A stretch of DNA of 64,000 nucleotides, from assembly GCF_014268935.2 (NCBI RefSeq), contig NZ_JABWRJ020000001.1, forward strand, positions 992,001 through 1,056,000. Reading direction: 5' to 3'. Every line of letters starts with the position of its first letter. The first letter of the stretch is position 1. The DNA comes from Pseudomonas peradeniyensis (GTDB taxonomy: Bacteria > Pseudomonadota > Gammaproteobacteria > Pseudomonadales > Pseudomonadaceae). The position numbers were made by a program, and so were the translations under genes. Below are positions 32,430-42,831 of the stretch, in pieces. The notes below the pieces were generated by a model. It was not told the DNA's origin, searched no databases, and saw nothing but the letters and a program-made list of their open reading frames with translations.

Positions 32430-33572
32430 ATGAGCAATTTGCGTGCAATTGGGATGGTCAGCTGGCTGGCGGTAGCCGTGGCCCTGGCCGGCTGCGGAGC
32501 GGCCGACGAACAGCAGGCCGCCGCTGAAACGGCGTTTCCGGTGGAAATCGTGACCGTGGCCGCCGAGCCGCTGGCCCTGGCCTCGACCTTGCCAGGTCGG
32601 GTCGAGCCGATGCGGGTGGCCGAGGTGCGTGCCCGGGTGGCCGGCATCGTCCTGCACAAGCGTTTCGAGGAAGGTGCCGACGTCAAGGCCGGCGATGTGC
32701 TGTTCCAGATCGACCCGGCGCCGTTCAAGGCCGCACTGGCACGCGCCGAGGCCGACCTGGCCCGGGCCCAGGCCGTGCAGCAGGAAGCCCAGGCGCGGGT
32801 GAAACGCTATGAGCCGCTGGTGAAGATCGAGGCGGTGAGCCAGCAGGACTTCGACAGCGCCACGGCCGAACTGCGCAGCGCCCAGGCCGCCGTGCGTTCG
32901 GCCCAGGCCGACGTGCAGACCGCGCGCCTGAACCTGGGCTACGCCACGGTCACCGCGCCGATCTCCGGACGCATCGGTCGCGCCCTGGCTACCGAAGGCG
33001 CGCTGGTCGGGCAGGGCGATGCCACGCTGATGGCGCGCATCCAGCAGCTCGATCCGATCTACGTCGACTTCACCCAGTCCGCCGCCGACGCCCTGCGCCT
33101 GCGCCAGGCCCTCAAGGACGGCGCCCTCGGTGGCGGCGACGACAAGGCGCTGACCGCCCAGGTGGAAGGCACCGACTACCAGCGCCAGGGCGCGCTGATG
33201 TTCACCGACGTGGCGGTCGATCGCGGCACCGGCCAGGTCACCCTGCGCGGGCGCTTCGACAATACCGACGGCATTCTCCTGCCAGGTATGTACGTGCGCG
33301 TGCGCACCCCCCAGGGCACCGACCAGCAGGCCATCCTGGTGCCGCAACGGGCGGTGCAGCGCGGCAGCGACGGCGAGGCGCGGGTGATGGTGGTGGGCAC
33401 CGGCAGCCTGGCCGAGGCGCGCAGCGTGCGCACCGGCGTGATGCACGGTTCGCGCTGGCAGATCGTCGAAGGTCTGCGCGGCGGTGACCAGGTCATCGTC
33501 GGCAGCCCGGCCGGCCTGGCCCCGGGCATGCCCGTGGTACCGGCGCAGGCGCAGCCGGTCGCGGCGAAATAA
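32430..33572 (+). CDS. mexC: MexC-type RND periplasmic adaptor lipoprotein
   Basis: 380 residues. The signal peptide ends in the lipobox ALAGC (Cys22), so the protein is lipid-anchored. The body has the RND adaptor order: beta-barrel/lipoyl halves (RVAGIVLHKRFEEGADVKAGDVLFQID ... NLGYATVTAPISGRIG) around a coiled-coil hairpin (LARAEADLARAQAVQQEAQARVKRY). It closely follows the sequence pattern of P. aeruginosa MexC, including TALPGR-like strands and RGTGQVTLRG. It joins the MexD pump to OprJ. A weak GGTGAG lies before the ATG. First gene of the operon. Confidence 0.92.
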   Translation: MSNLRAIGMVSWLAVAVALAGCGAADEQQAAAETAFPVEIVTVAAEPLALASTLPGRVEPMRVAEVRARVAGIVLHKRFEEGADVKAGDVLFQIDPAPFKAALARAEADLARAQAVQQEAQARVKRYEPLVKIEAVSQQDFDSATAELRSAQAAVRSAQADVQTARLNLGYATVTAPISGRIGRALATEGALVGQGDATLMARIQQLDPIYVDFTQSAADALRLRQALKDGALGGGDDKALTAQVEGTDYQRQGALMFTDVAVDRGTGQVTLRGRFDNTDGILLPGMYVRVRTPQGTDQQAILVPQRAVQRGSDGEARVMVVGTGSLAEARSVRTGVMHGSRWQIVEGLRGGDQVIVGSPAGLAPGMPVVPAQAQPVAAK

Positions 33573-33587
33573 GGCGAGGGTAGCGAG

Positions 33588-36500
33588 ATGTCCAAGTTCT
33601 TCATCAATCGGCCGAACTTCGCCTGGGTCGTGGCGCTGTTCATTTCCCTGGCCGGCCTGCTGGTGATCCCGGCGTTGCCGGTGGCCCAGTACCCCAGCGT
33701 GGCACCGCCACAGATTTCCATCACCGCCACCTACCCGGGCGCTTCGGCCAAGGTACTGGTGGAGTCGGTGACCAGCATCATCGAGGAGTCGCTCAACGGC
33801 GCCAAGGGCCTGCTGTACTACGAGTCCACCAACAACTCCAACGGCGTCGCCGAGGTGCTGGTGACCTTCGAGCCCGGCACCGAGCCGGACATGGCCCAGG
33901 TCGACGTGCAGAACCGCCTGAAGAAGGCCGAGGCGCGCATGCCCCAGGCGGTGCTGACCCAGGGCCTGAAGGTGGAGCAGGCCAGCTCCGGCTTCCTGCT
34001 GATCTACGCCCTGACCAGCAAGGCCGGCGACCGTGGCGACACCACGGCCCTGGCCGACTACGCCGCGCGCAACATCAACAACGAACTGCTGCGCGTGCCG
34101 GGCGTGGGCAAGCTGCAGTTCTTCGCCTCCGAAGCGGCCATGCGGGTCTGGGTCGATCCGCAGAAACTGGTGGGCTATGGCCTGTCCATCGACGACATCA
34201 ACAACGCCATCCGTGGCCAGAACGTCCAGGTGCCGGCCGGCAGCTTCGGCAGCACGCCGGGGGCCAGCGAGCAGGAGCTGACCGCAACCCTGGCGGTACA
34301 GGGCACCCTCGATACGCCCGAGGCCTTCGCCGGTATCGTCCTGCGCGCCAACCCGGACGGCTCCAGCGTGCGCCTGGGCGATGTCGCGCGGCTGGCCATC
34401 GGCAGCGAGAACTACAACCTGTCCGCGCGCCTGGACGGCCACCCGGCCGTGGCCGGCGCGGTGCAACTGGCGCCCGGCGCCAACGCCATCCAGACCGCGA
34501 CGCTGGTCAAGGAACGCCTGGCGGAGCTTGCGCAGTTCTTCCCCGAGGGCGTCGAGTACTCGGTGCCCTACGATACTTCGCGTTTCGTCGACGTGGCCAT
34601 CGAGAAGGTGATCCACACCCTGATCGAAGCCATGGTGCTGGTGTTCCTGGTGATGTTCCTGTTCCTGCAGAACGTGCGCTACACCCTGATCCCGTCGATC
34701 GTGGTGCCGGTGTGTCTGCTGGGCACGCTGATGATCATGAAGCTGCTCGGCTTCTCGGTGAACATGATGACCATGTTCGGCATGGTCCTGGCCATCGGCA
34801 TCCTGGTGGACGATGCCATCGTGGTGGTGGAGAACGTCGAGCGGCTGATGGCCGAGGAGGGCCTGTCGCCAGTGGACGCCACCATCAAGGCGATGGGGCA
34901 GGTGTCCGGGGCGATCATCGGCATCACCCTGGTGCTGGCGGCGGTGTTCCTGCCGCTGGCGTTCATGTCCGGTTCCGTGGGGGTGATCTACCAGCAGTTC
35001 TCGGTGTCGCTGGCGGTATCGATCCTGTTCTCCGGCTTCCTCGCCCTGACCTTCACCCCGGCGCTGTGCGCCACGCTGCTCAAGCCGGTGCCCCATGGCC
35101 ACCATGAGAAGGGCGGTTTCTTCGGTGCCTTCAACCGCGCCTTCGCCCGGGTGACCGAGCGCTACTCGGTGATGAACAGCGCCCTGGTGGCCCGTGCCGG
35201 GCGCTGGATGTTGGCCTACGTCGGCATCCTGGTGGTGCTCGGCTATTCCTACCTGCGTCTGCCTGAGGCCTTCGTGCCGGCGGAAGACCTGGGCTACAGC
35301 ATCGTCGACGTGCAACTGCCGCCGGGCGCCAGCCGGGTGCGTACCGACCACACCGCCGAGGCGCTGGAGCAATTCCTGATGTCCCGCGAGGCGACGGCCA
35401 GCTCGTTCATCGTCAGCGGCTTCAGCTTCTCGGGCCAGGGTGACAACGCAGCGCTGGCGTTCCCTACCTACAAGGACTGGTCCGTGCGTGGCCCCGAGCA
35501 ATCGGCGGAGGCGGAAACCGCCGCCATCAACGCCCAGTTCGCGGCCAATGGCGACGGCACCATCACCGCGGTCATGCCGCCGCCGATCGACGGCCTGGGT
35601 AACTCCGGTGGTTTCGCCCTGCGCCTGATGGACCGTGGCGGCCTGGGCCGCGAAGCGCTGCTGGCGGCCCGCGACCAGCTGCTGGCCCGCGCCAACGGCA
35701 ACCCGGTGATCCTCTACGCGATGATGGAAGGCCTGGCCGAGGCGCCGCAGCTGCGCGTGCAGATCGACCGCGAGAAGGCCCGCGCCCTGGGCGTGAGCTT
35801 CGAGACCATCAACAGCACCCTGGCCACCGCCTTCGGTTCGGCGGTGATCAACGACTTCACCAACGCCGGGCGCCAGCAGCGCGTGGTGGTGCAGGCCGAG
35901 CAGGGCGAGCGCATGACCCCGGAAAGCGTGCTGCGCCTGTATGCACCCAACGCCAGTGGCGAGCAGGTGCCGTTCAGTGCCTTCGTCACCACCAAATGGG
36001 AAGAGGGCCCGGTGCAGCTGGTGCGCTACAACGGCTATCCGTCGATCCGCATCGCCGGTGACGCCATGCCCGGCTACAGCACCGGCCAGGCGATGGCCGA
36101 GATGGAGCGTCTGGTCAGCGAGCTGCCGCCCGGCATCGGCTATGCCTGGACGGGCCTGTCGTACCAGGAGAAGGTCTCCAGCGGCCAGGCCACGGCCTTG
36201 TTCGCCCTGGCCATCCTGGTGGTGTTCCTGCTGCTGGTGGCGCTGTACGAAAGCTGGGCGATCCCGCTGACGGTGATGCTGATCGTACCGATCGGCGCCC
36301 TGGGCGCGGTGTGGGCGGTGATGCTTACCGGGCTGCCTAATGACGTGTACTTCAAGGTCGGCCTGATCACCATCATTGGCCTGGCGGCGAAGAACGCGAT
36401 CCTGATCGTCGAGTTCGCCAAGGAACTGTGGGAGAAGGGCTACAGCCTGAGCGACGCCGCCATCGAGGCCGCGCGCCTGCGTTTCCGCCCGATCGTGATG

Positions 36501-36716
36501 ACCTCCATGGCCTTCATCCTCGGCGTGGTGCCGCTGGCCATCGCCACCGGCGCCGGCGCGGCCAGTCAGCGCGCCATCGGTACCGGGGTGATCGGCGGCA
36601 TGCTCAGCGCCACCTTGCTGGGCGTGGTGTTCGTGCCGATCTGTTTTGTATTCGTACTCAAGCTGCTCAAGCGCAAGCCGGCCCCCGTGCAACACGCTGT
36701 CGAGGTGACGAAGTGA
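33588..36716 (+). CDS. mexD: MexD-type RND multidrug efflux transporter
   Basis: 1042 residues of the HAE1 family, twelve TM helices with two large periplasmic loops. It starts [20 protein letters not shown] and matches MexD over its length, for example [40 protein letters not shown] loop and [22 protein letters not shown], which carries the proton-relay Asp pair. It exports drugs by proton antiport; MexCD-OprJ in P. aeruginosa pumps fluoroquinolones, macrolides and biocides. 15 bp after mexC with a GAGGG-rich start site; the stop shares a base with oprJ (TGATG). Confidence 0.94.
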   Translation: MSKFFINRPNFAWVVALFISLAGLLVIPALPVAQYPSVAPPQISITATYPGASAKVLVESVTSIIEESLNGAKGLLYYESTNNSNGVAEVLVTFEPGTEPDMAQVDVQNRLKKAEARMPQAVLTQGLKVEQASSGFLLIYALTSKAGDRGDTTALADYAARNINNELLRVPGVGKLQFFASEAAMRVWVDPQKLVGYGLSIDDINNAIRGQNVQVPAGSFGSTPGASEQELTATLAVQGTLDTPEAFAGIVLRANPDGSSVRLGDVARLAIGSENYNLSARLDGHPAVAGAVQLAPGANAIQTATLVKERLAELAQFFPEGVEYSVPYDTSRFVDVAIEKVIHTLIEAMVLVFLVMFLFLQNVRYTLIPSIVVPVCLLGTLMIMKLLGFSVNMMTMFGMVLAIGILVDDAIVVVENVERLMAEEGLSPVDATIKAMGQVSGAIIGITLVLAAVFLPLAFMSGSVGVIYQQFSVSLAVSILFSGFLALTFTPALCATLLKPVPHGHHEKGGFFGAFNRAFARVTERYSVMNSALVARAGRWMLAYVGILVVLGYSYLRLPEAFVPAEDLGYSIVDVQLPPGASRVRTDHTAEALEQFLMSREATASSFIVSGFSFSGQGDNAALAFPTYKDWSVRGPEQSAEAETAAINAQFAANGDGTITAVMPPPIDGLGNSGGFALRLMDRGGLGREALLAARDQLLARANGNPVILYAMMEGLAEAPQLRVQIDREKARALGVSFETINSTLATAFGSAVINDFTNAGRQQRVVVQAEQGERMTPESVLRLYAPNASGEQVPFSAFVTTKWEEGPVQLVRYNGYPSIRIAGDAMPGYSTGQAMAEMERLVSELPPGIGYAWTGLSYQEKVSSGQATALFALAILVVFLLLVALYESWAIPLTVMLIVPIGALGAVWAVMLTGLPNDVYFKVGLITIIGLAAKNAILIVEFAKELWEKGYSLSDAAIEAARLRFRPIVMTSMAFILGVVPLAIATGAGAASQRAIGTGVIGGMLSATLLGVVFVPICFVFVLKLLKRKPAPVQHAVEVTK

Positions 36717-38119
36717 TGCCCATGCGCAATCTTGCAATCCCGTTCGCGCTGGCCGTCACGCTGGCCGGCTGTTCCCTGGCACCAACTTACCAGCGCCCCG
36801 AGGCGCCGGTGGCGACCGCGTGGGGCGATGCCGCCGGCCATCACGGCAAGGCGGTGGAGCAGCTGGACTGGCAGGCGTTCATCGTCGACCCGTCCCTGCG
36901 CCAGCTGGTGGGTACCGCGCTGGACAACAACCGTTCGCTGCGCCAGACCCTGCTGGATATCGAACAGGCCCGCGCGCAGTACCGTATCCAGCGTGCCGAC
37001 CGGGTCCCGGGCTTGAATGCCGGGGCTTCGGGCAACCGCCAGCATTTGCCGGCGGACCTGTCGAGCAACGGTCGCGAGGGTGTCAGCAGTACTTACCAGG
37101 TGGGCCTGTCGCTGCCGGAGTATGAGGTCGATCTGTTCGGTCGGGTGAAGAGCCTGAGTGACGCGGCCCTGGAACAGTACCTGGCCACCGAGGAAGTTGG
37201 CCGTGCCGCGCGCATTGCCCTGATCGCCGAAGTGAGCCAGGCCTACCTGACCCTGGACGGCGCCGAGCGGCGCCTGGCGCTGACCCGCCAGACCCTGGGC
37301 AGCCGCGAGGATTCGCTGGCCCTGGTCGGCCAGCGGCGTGGCGCCGGCACGGCCACGGCGCTGGATCACCAGGAGGCGTTGGGGCTGGTCGAGCAGTCGC
37401 GGGCCGAGCTCGAAGGCATCGTGCGCGAGCAGCGCCAGGCCTACAACGCCCTGGTGCTGCTGCTGGGCAGCGCGGATGCGGCGAAGGCGATTCCGGCCGA
37501 GCGCGGCGAGGCACCGCTGGTCCTGCAGGACATCGCCCCGGGCGCGCCGTCGGCGCTGATCGAACGTCGCCCGGACATCCTCGCCGCCGAGCACCGGCTG
37601 CGGGCGCGCAATGCCGATATCGGCGCGGCGCGGGCGGCGTTCTTCCCGCGGATCAGCCTGACCGGCAGCTTCGGTACTTCCAGCGCGCAGATGTCCGGGC
37701 TGTTCGACGGTGGTTCGCGCAGCTGGAGCTTCATGCCGCAGCTGTCGCTGCCGTTGTTCGACGCCGGGCGCAACAGGGCCGGCCTGAGCCTGGCCGAGGC
37801 GCGCAAGGATTCGGCGGTGGCGGCCTACGAAGGCACGATCCAGACCGCCTTCCGCGAAGTCGCCGACGCCCTGGCCGCCACCGACACCCTGCGCCGCGAG
37901 GAAGCGGCGCGCCGGGCCCTGGCCGATACCAGCCGGGCGACCGTGGCGCTGGCCAAGGCGCGCTACGAGGGCGGGGTGGACAGCCACCTGCGTTACCTGG
38001 ATGCGCAGCGCAGCGGCTATGTCAACGAAGCGGCCTTTATCGAGGCCAGCACCCAGCGCCAGCTGGCGTTGGTCGATCTGTTCCGTGCCCTGGGCGGTGG
38101 CTGGCCGGACAAGGGCTGA
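36716..38119 (+). CDS. oprJ: OprJ-type outer-membrane channel of the efflux pump
   Basis: 467 residues of the OEP (TolC-like) family. A lipoprotein signal ends at Cys19 (TLAGC) and is followed by SLAPTYQRPE. Two homologous OEP repeats carry typical helical segments (SYQVGLSLPEYEVDLFGRVKSLSD-type, [39 protein letters not shown]). It forms the exit duct for MexCD. The ATG overlaps the mexD stop by one base; an in-frame ATG two codons on is equally possible. A terminator follows within 70 bp, marking the end of the operon. Confidence 0.93.
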   Translation: MPMRNLAIPFALAVTLAGCSLAPTYQRPEAPVATAWGDAAGHHGKAVEQLDWQAFIVDPSLRQLVGTALDNNRSLRQTLLDIEQARAQYRIQRADRVPGLNAGASGNRQHLPADLSSNGREGVSSTYQVGLSLPEYEVDLFGRVKSLSDAALEQYLATEEVGRAARIALIAEVSQAYLTLDGAERRLALTRQTLGSREDSLALVGQRRGAGTATALDHQEALGLVEQSRAELEGIVREQRQAYNALVLLLGSADAAKAIPAERGEAPLVLQDIAPGAPSALIERRPDILAAEHRLRARNADIGAARAAFFPRISLTGSFGTSSAQMSGLFDGGSRSWSFMPQLSLPLFDAGRNRAGLSLAEARKDSAVAAYEGTIQTAFREVADALAATDTLRREEAARRALADTSRATVALAKARYEGGVDSHLRYLDAQRSGYVNEAAFIEASTQRQLALVDLFRALGGGWPDKG

Positions 38120-38152
38120 AAGACTCCTTTGGTTGGGGAATCCAACCGCTCG

Positions 38153-38183
38153 GCCCCGGGGGATTTTGCCCGGGGCTTTTTTT
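38153..38183 (+). terminator. Rho-independent terminator after oprJ
   Basis: GCCCCGGG (38153-38160) pairs with CCCGGGGC (38169-38176), loop GGATTTTG, followed by seven Ts. A weaker stem GGTTGG/CCAACC precedes it at 38131-38147. Confidence 0.9.
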
Positions 38184-38216
38184 GCCTCTAAGAATTTGGG
38201 AGGCAGGGCCGACGTA

Positions 38217-38297
38217 ATCGCGGGGCAAGCCCGCTCCCACGGAGCACGCGTATTTCTGCGGGAGTGGGCTTTCGTGGGAGCGGGCTTGCCCCGCGAT
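38217..38297. repeat. REP doublet (REPIN-type)
   Basis: Two perfect 25-bp REP copies in opposite orientation (38217-38241 and 38273-38297), core gcggggcaagcccgctccca, separated by 31 bp. It lies between the convergent oprJ and mobA genes. Confidence 0.85.
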
Positions 38298-38304
38298 CGA
38301 GGTG

Positions 38305-38880
38305 TTAATCCTGCAGCAGATCCGGGCTGTTGAAGTTACTCAATCGCGGATCGTCCTCGACACACTCCAGCCCCTGGACGCTCGCCTGCAGCAAGGCCTT
38401 CTGCAAACTCCGCTCACCCGACTGCCAGGCCTGCTCCAGCAGCGGCAGCAATCGCCGCGGCAACACACTGAACATCGGCTGCCAGTACCCACCTTGGCGC
38501 ATCATGGCCGCGCTGTCGTGGGCCACCGCCAGGGCCAGCAGGTCCTCGATCAAGGCCCGGTCGATCCGCGGCGCATCGCAGGCCAGCAGCACCACCCATT
38601 CATGCCGCGCCACCTTGAGTCCGCTGATGACCCCGGCCAGTGGGCCGGGAAAGTCCGCTTCGGCATCGCCGACGAGCTGGTCGGCATACGCCGCATAGGC
38701 CGCCTGGTTGCGGTTGCAGGAAATCACCAGATCATCGCTGAGCGCCCGCACGGCACGTTGCACATGGGCCACCAGCGGCTCGCCGCGCCAGGCCACCAGG
38801 CCCTTGTCGCGGCCGCCCATGCGCTGGCCACGGCCGCCGGCGAGGATGAGGATGGAGCAGGGGGGGAGGGCGTCAGGCAT
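38305..38880 (-). CDS. mobA: Molybdenum cofactor guanylyltransferase MobA
   Basis: 191-residue nucleotidyltransferase that joins GMP to molybdopterin-Mo to give bis-MGD cofactor. The GTP-binding signature LAGGRGQRMGGRDKGL is near the N-terminus. Further on are GPLAGVISGL (PLAG motif) and WVVLLACDAPRID, whose Asp binds Mg. I chose the ATG at 38880 (MPDALPPCS), 15 codons inside the longer frame, because MobA proteins start just before the LAGG motif. Usual length for the family. Monocistronic here, without moa/moe genes. Confidence 0.95.
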   Translation of the reverse strand: MPDALPPCSILILAGGRGQRMGGRDKGLVAWRGEPLVAHVQRAVRALSDDLVISCNRNQAAYAAYADQLVGDAEADFPGPLAGVISGLKVARHEWVVLLACDAPRIDRALIEDLLALAVAHDSAAMMRQGGYWQPMFSVLPRRLLPLLEQAWQSGERSLQKALLQASVQGLECVEDDPRLSNFNSPDLLQD

Positions 38881-39000
38881 GAAAAAGGGTTCCGGGCAGT
38901 CGATGCCGGGAACCCTCTCATTCAAAACCGTGGTTGTCCAGTTGCCATTGGGCTTCGCACAGATAGATAACGCACGCTTGCCTGGTAACCTGGAACATCC

Positions 39001-39456
39001 TCAATCGTAGGTCAGGAAAACGGTTCTCGGTTTGAAATCCGCTTTGCTGGAGTGCCACCGATTGACTCTCAATGAGGCCCTGACCTGCCGTTCGGCGTGA
39101 TCGCCAATGACGCCCTGTTCATCAGGTCTTGAAAGAATATCGTCAAGTGCCACACAGTACTGCTCCTGAACGCCTTTCACTATCTGGAGCTCGAAACGGT
39201 TGCCTTCGAGATCTGCTGGGCGAGAACGCTTCATGCTGTCCTTGGTAAAAATAGAGTTGGCTTCCTCGCTGAGACCGACCATGACGCCCGCAGGCACTTG
39301 GTTGAACAGTACATAGTTAATCTGCCTGCCGTCACTGATGTGCTCGGTCTTTGTCATCCCATCAACTATTTCCATCTTTATAGAGTATCCACTGCCATCT
39401 TTTTCCTCGGCGAAGAGTACGTAGCTGTCAGCGGTGATACCCACTTGTCTGGTCAT
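39001..39456 (-). CDS. Unknown protein (151 aa)
   Basis: Starts MTRQVGITADSYVLFAEEKDGSG; GGAG lies seven bases before the ATG. The sequence is soluble with polar beta-rich stretches (SIKMEIVDGMTKTEHISDGR, INYVLFNQVPAGVMVG, RFELQIVKGVQEQYCVALDDIL) and ends in basic ASLRVNRWHSSKADFKPRTVFLTYD. Composition is more AT-rich than the neighbours. No family recognised and no coupling to other genes. Horizontal origin is possible. Confidence 0.6.
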   Translation of the reverse strand: MTRQVGITADSYVLFAEEKDGSGYSIKMEIVDGMTKTEHISDGRQINYVLFNQVPAGVMVGLSEEANSIFTKDSMKRSRPADLEGNRFELQIVKGVQEQYCVALDDILSRPDEQGVIGDHAERQVRASLRVNRWHSSKADFKPRTVFLTYD

Positions 39457-39647
39457 CTCGATCTCCAGGAAAGTCTTAATGTTTGACGGTGCGAATCAGC
39501 CGCCCTGATGGTCAACGTGCATCGAATCGCATTCAGGCTGATTTGGCTCTGGCGTGAATCTAGATCGTCAGCGCTTGATCGTCACCTGGCAAAATTGTCA
39601 GGTCGGTGGGGCCGGCATACGGCAAGGGACATCTATCAAAGGCAGAA

Positions 39648-39686
39648 ATGAAAAGGGCCGGACATTGGAGGTCCGGCCCTTTTCAT
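39648..39686 (-). terminator. Bidirectional terminator-like hairpin after the second RND operon
   Basis: A perfect 16-bp stem (39648-39663 with 39671-39686; centre GGGCCGGAC / GTCCGGCCC) around ATTGGAG, flanked by A4 on one side and T4 on the other. It lies 12 bp past the stop of the RND gene on the minus strand. Confidence 0.85.
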
Positions 39687-39697
39687 GCAGCGTACTC

Positions 39698-42600
39698 TCA
39701 AGTGTCACCGAGCACCGCACTGCTGTTCTTGCTGCGCGTGCGCCCTGCCAGGCGCATCACCACGACGAAGAACACCGGCACGAACACCACGGCGAAAGTG
39801 GCGCTGAGCATGCCGCCGATCACCCCGGTGCCGATCGCCTGCTGGCTGGCCGAGCTGGCGCCGCTGGCGATGGCCAGGGGCACCACGCCGAGGATGAACG
39901 CCAGCGAGGTCATCACGATCGGGCGCAGGCGCAGGCGTGCGGCCTGGATCGCCGCGTCCACCGCGTCGTGCCCCTGGTCCACCAGGTCCTTGGCGAACTC
40001 GATGATCAGGATGGCGTTCTTTGCCGACAGGCCGATCAAGGTGATCAGGCCGACCTTGAAGAACACGTCGTTGGGCATCCCGCGCAGGGTCACGGCCAGT
40101 ACCGCGCCGAGCACGCCCAGGGGCACCACCAGCAGCACCGCGGTGGGGATCGACCAGCTTTCGTACAACGCCGCCAGGCACAGGAACACCACCAGCAGCG
40201 ACAGTGCCATCAGCAGCGGCGCCTGGCTGCCGGACAGCCGCTCCTGCAGCGACAGGCCGGTCCACTCCAGGCCGGAGCCGGCCGGCAGCTGGGCGACCAG
40301 GCGCTCGACCTCGGCCATGGCCTCGCCCGAGCTGAAGCCGGCCGCCGGCTCTCCGGAGATCGACACCGCCGGGTAGCCGTTGTAGCGGGTCAGCTGCACC
40401 GGGCCGGACTGCCAGTGGGCCGTGACGAAGGCGCCCAGGGGCACCATCTTGCCGCTGTTGTTGCGCACGTGGATCTTCAGCAGGTCCTCGACCTGGCTGC
40501 GCCGGTCGCCCTCGGCCTGCACCACCACCCGCTGCATGCGGCCCTGGTTGGGGAAGTCGTTGACGTAGTTGGAACCCACCGCGGTGTCGAGCACCGCGCC
40601 GATGTCGGCGAACGACACGCCCAAGGCATTGGCCTGGCGTCGATCGATTTCCAGTTCCACCTGGGGGCTTTCGGCCAGCGAGGCTTCGCGCACGTTGACC
40701 AGCACCTTGCTCTTGCGCGCCGCCTCCAGCAACTGGTCGCGGGCTTCCATGAGCACGGTGTGGCCCATGCCGCCACGGTCCTGCAGGCGGAACTCGAAGC
40801 CGGTCGACTCGCCCAGGCCATCCACCGGCGGCGGCAGCACCGCGTAGGCGATGGCGTCCTTGAGCTGGGTGAAGGCCAGGGTCGCGCGGTCGGCGATGGA
40901 CTGCGCGCTGTCGTCGCCACCGCGTTCGGACCAGTCCTTCAGGGTGGTGAAGGCCAGTGCCGCGTTCTGCCCGCTGCCGGAGAAGCTGAAGCCGAGGATC
41001 AGCGTGGTGTTGGCCACGCCCGGTTCTTCGGCGTTGTGCGCCTCGATCTGCTGCGCCACCTCGATGGTACGGGCCTGGCTGGCACCCGGCGGCAGCTGGA
41101 TGTCGGTGATGGTGTAGCCCTGGTCCTCGGTGGGCAGGAAGGCGGTGGGCAACTGGCTGAAGCCGTAGCCGAGCACCGCCAGCAACGCGGCATACACCAG
41201 CAGGTAGCGGCCGCTGCGGGCCAGGGCGTGGGTCACCCAGCGCTGGTAGCCGTTGCTCATGCCCTCGAAGCGGCGGTTGAACCAGCCGAAGAAACCCTTG
41301 CGCTCTTGGTGCTCGCCCTTTTCCAGCGGCTTGAGCAGGGTGGCGCACAGGGCCGGGGTCAGGCTCAGGGCGAGGAACGCCGAGAACAGGATCGACACCG
41401 CCATCGACACCGAGAACTGCTGGTAGATCACGCCCACCGAGCCTTTCATGAAGGCCATCGGCAGGAACACCGCCACCAGCACCAGGGTGATGCCGACGAT
41501 GGCGCCGCTGATCTGGCCCATGGCCTTGCGCGTGGCTTCCTTCGGCGGCAGGCCTTCCTCGGCCATGATCCGCTCGACGTTCTCGACCACGACGATGGCG
41601 TCGTCGACCAGGATACCGATCGCCAACACCATGCCGAACAGGGTCAGCACGTTGATCGAGAAGCCCAGCGCGTTCATCACCGCGAAGGTGCCCATCAAAG
41701 CCACCGGTACCACCAGGGTCGGGATCAGGGTGTAACGGAAGTTCTGCAGGAACAGGAACATCACCGCGAACACCAGCACCATGGCCTCGACCAGGGTGTT
41801 GATCACCTGCTTGATCGAGACCTTGACGAACGGCGAAGTGTCGTAGGGGATGTCGTACTTCACCCCGGCCGGGAAGTAGCGCGCCAGCTCGTCGAGCTTC
41901 TGCTTGACCAGGCCGGCGGTTTCCATGGCGTTGGCGCCGGGCGACAGCTTGACGCTGAAGGCGCTGGTGGCCTTGCCGTTCAGACGCGTGCCGTACTGGT
42001 ACTCCTGGGCGCCGATCTCGACCCGGGCGACATCACCGACGGTGACGGTCGAGCCGTCGGTGTTGGCGCGCAGGACGATGGCGGCGAATTCCTCGGGGGT
42101 GCTCAACTGGCCCTTGACCACCACGTTGGCGGTGATCTCCTGGGTCGGCCGGCTGGGCAGGTCGCCGATGCTGCCGGGGGCGACCTGGGCGTTCTGCGCG
42201 GCGATGGCCTCGGCCACGTCGTTGGGCGTGAGGTTGAAGCCGACCAGCTTGGCCGGGTCGATCCAGATGCGCATGGCCCGCTCCGAGCCATACAGCTGCG
42301 CCTTGCCGACGCCCTTGATGCGGCGGATCTCGTTCATCACGTTGCGCGCGAGGATATCCGACAGGGCGATCTCGTCGAGGCTGCCGTCCTCGGAGGTGAG
42401 GGTGGCCAGCAGCAGGAAGCCGGTGGACACCTTTTCCACCTGCAGGCCTTGCTGGGTCACCGGGCGCGGCAGGCGCGACTCGATCACCTTGAGGCGGTTC
42501 TGCACGTCGACCTGGGCCATGTCCGGGTTGGTGCCGGGCTGGAAGCTGGCGGTAATGGTGGCGCTGCCCAGGCTGCTCTGCGACTCGAAGTAGAGCAGGT

Positions 42601-42820
42601 TGTCGGCACCATTGAGCTCCTGCTCGATGATGCTGACCACGCTCTCGTCCATGGTCGCCGCCGAGGCGCCCGGGTAGACGGCGTAGATTTCCACCTGCGG
42701 CGGTGCCACGTCGGGGTACTGGGCCACCGGCAGCTGCGGGATGGCCAGGGCGCCGACCAGGAGGATGAACAGGGCGACCACCCAGGCGAATACCGGGCGG
42801 TCGATGAAGAACTGCGGCAT
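39698..42820 (-). CDS. Second RND (HAE1) efflux transporter
   Basis: 1040 residues, same fold as MexD but a separate subfamily. Starts [21 protein letters not shown], with [45 protein letters not shown] and the C-terminal half repeat [23 protein letters not shown] segment. The TM4 Asp pair for proton relay is present. It sits 11 bp after its adaptor gene and is divergent from a response regulator/kinase pair, an arrangement like PA1435-PA1438 of P. aeruginosa. No OEP gene follows; a terminator does. It must borrow an outer-membrane channel (TolC/OprM-like). Confidence 0.92.
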   Translation of the reverse strand: MPQFFIDRPVFAWVVALFILLVGALAIPQLPVAQYPDVAPPQVEIYAVYPGASAATMDESVVSIIEQELNGADNLLYFESQSSLGSATITASFQPGTNPDMAQVDVQNRLKVIESRLPRPVTQQGLQVEKVSTGFLLLATLTSEDGSLDEIALSDILARNVMNEIRRIKGVGKAQLYGSERAMRIWIDPAKLVGFNLTPNDVAEAIAAQNAQVAPGSIGDLPSRPTQEITANVVVKGQLSTPEEFAAIVLRANTDGSTVTVGDVARVEIGAQEYQYGTRLNGKATSAFSVKLSPGANAMETAGLVKQKLDELARYFPAGVKYDIPYDTSPFVKVSIKQVINTLVEAMVLVFAVMFLFLQNFRYTLIPTLVVPVALMGTFAVMNALGFSINVLTLFGMVLAIGILVDDAIVVVENVERIMAEEGLPPKEATRKAMGQISGAIVGITLVLVAVFLPMAFMKGSVGVIYQQFSVSMAVSILFSAFLALSLTPALCATLLKPLEKGEHQERKGFFGWFNRRFEGMSNGYQRWVTHALARSGRYLLVYAALLAVLGYGFSQLPTAFLPTEDQGYTITDIQLPPGASQARTIEVAQQIEAHNAEEPGVANTTLILGFSFSGSGQNAALAFTTLKDWSERGGDDSAQSIADRATLAFTQLKDAIAYAVLPPPVDGLGESTGFEFRLQDRGGMGHTVLMEARDQLLEAARKSKVLVNVREASLAESPQVELEIDRRQANALGVSFADIGAVLDTAVGSNYVNDFPNQGRMQRVVVQAEGDRRSQVEDLLKIHVRNNSGKMVPLGAFVTAHWQSGPVQLTRYNGYPAVSISGEPAAGFSSGEAMAEVERLVAQLPAGSGLEWTGLSLQERLSGSQAPLLMALSLLVVFLCLAALYESWSIPTAVLLVVPLGVLGAVLAVTLRGMPNDVFFKVGLITLIGLSAKNAILIIEFAKDLVDQGHDAVDAAIQAARLRLRPIVMTSLAFILGVVPLAIASGASSASQQAIGTGVIGGMLSATFAVVFVPVFFVVVMRLAGRTRSKNSSAVLGDT

Positions 42821-42831
42821 GGATCAGGCCC

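Noticed and set aside
32406..36737. 1443-residue open frame antisense to the mexCD genes
   Set aside because: His/Gln/Ala/Gly-rich non-protein-like composition; it is the mirror of GC-rich codons of mexC/mexD on the other strand.
38217..38297. REP doublets considered as a CRISPR array
   Set aside because: Only two inverted copies per site, no regular spacers and no cas genes; these are REP elements.
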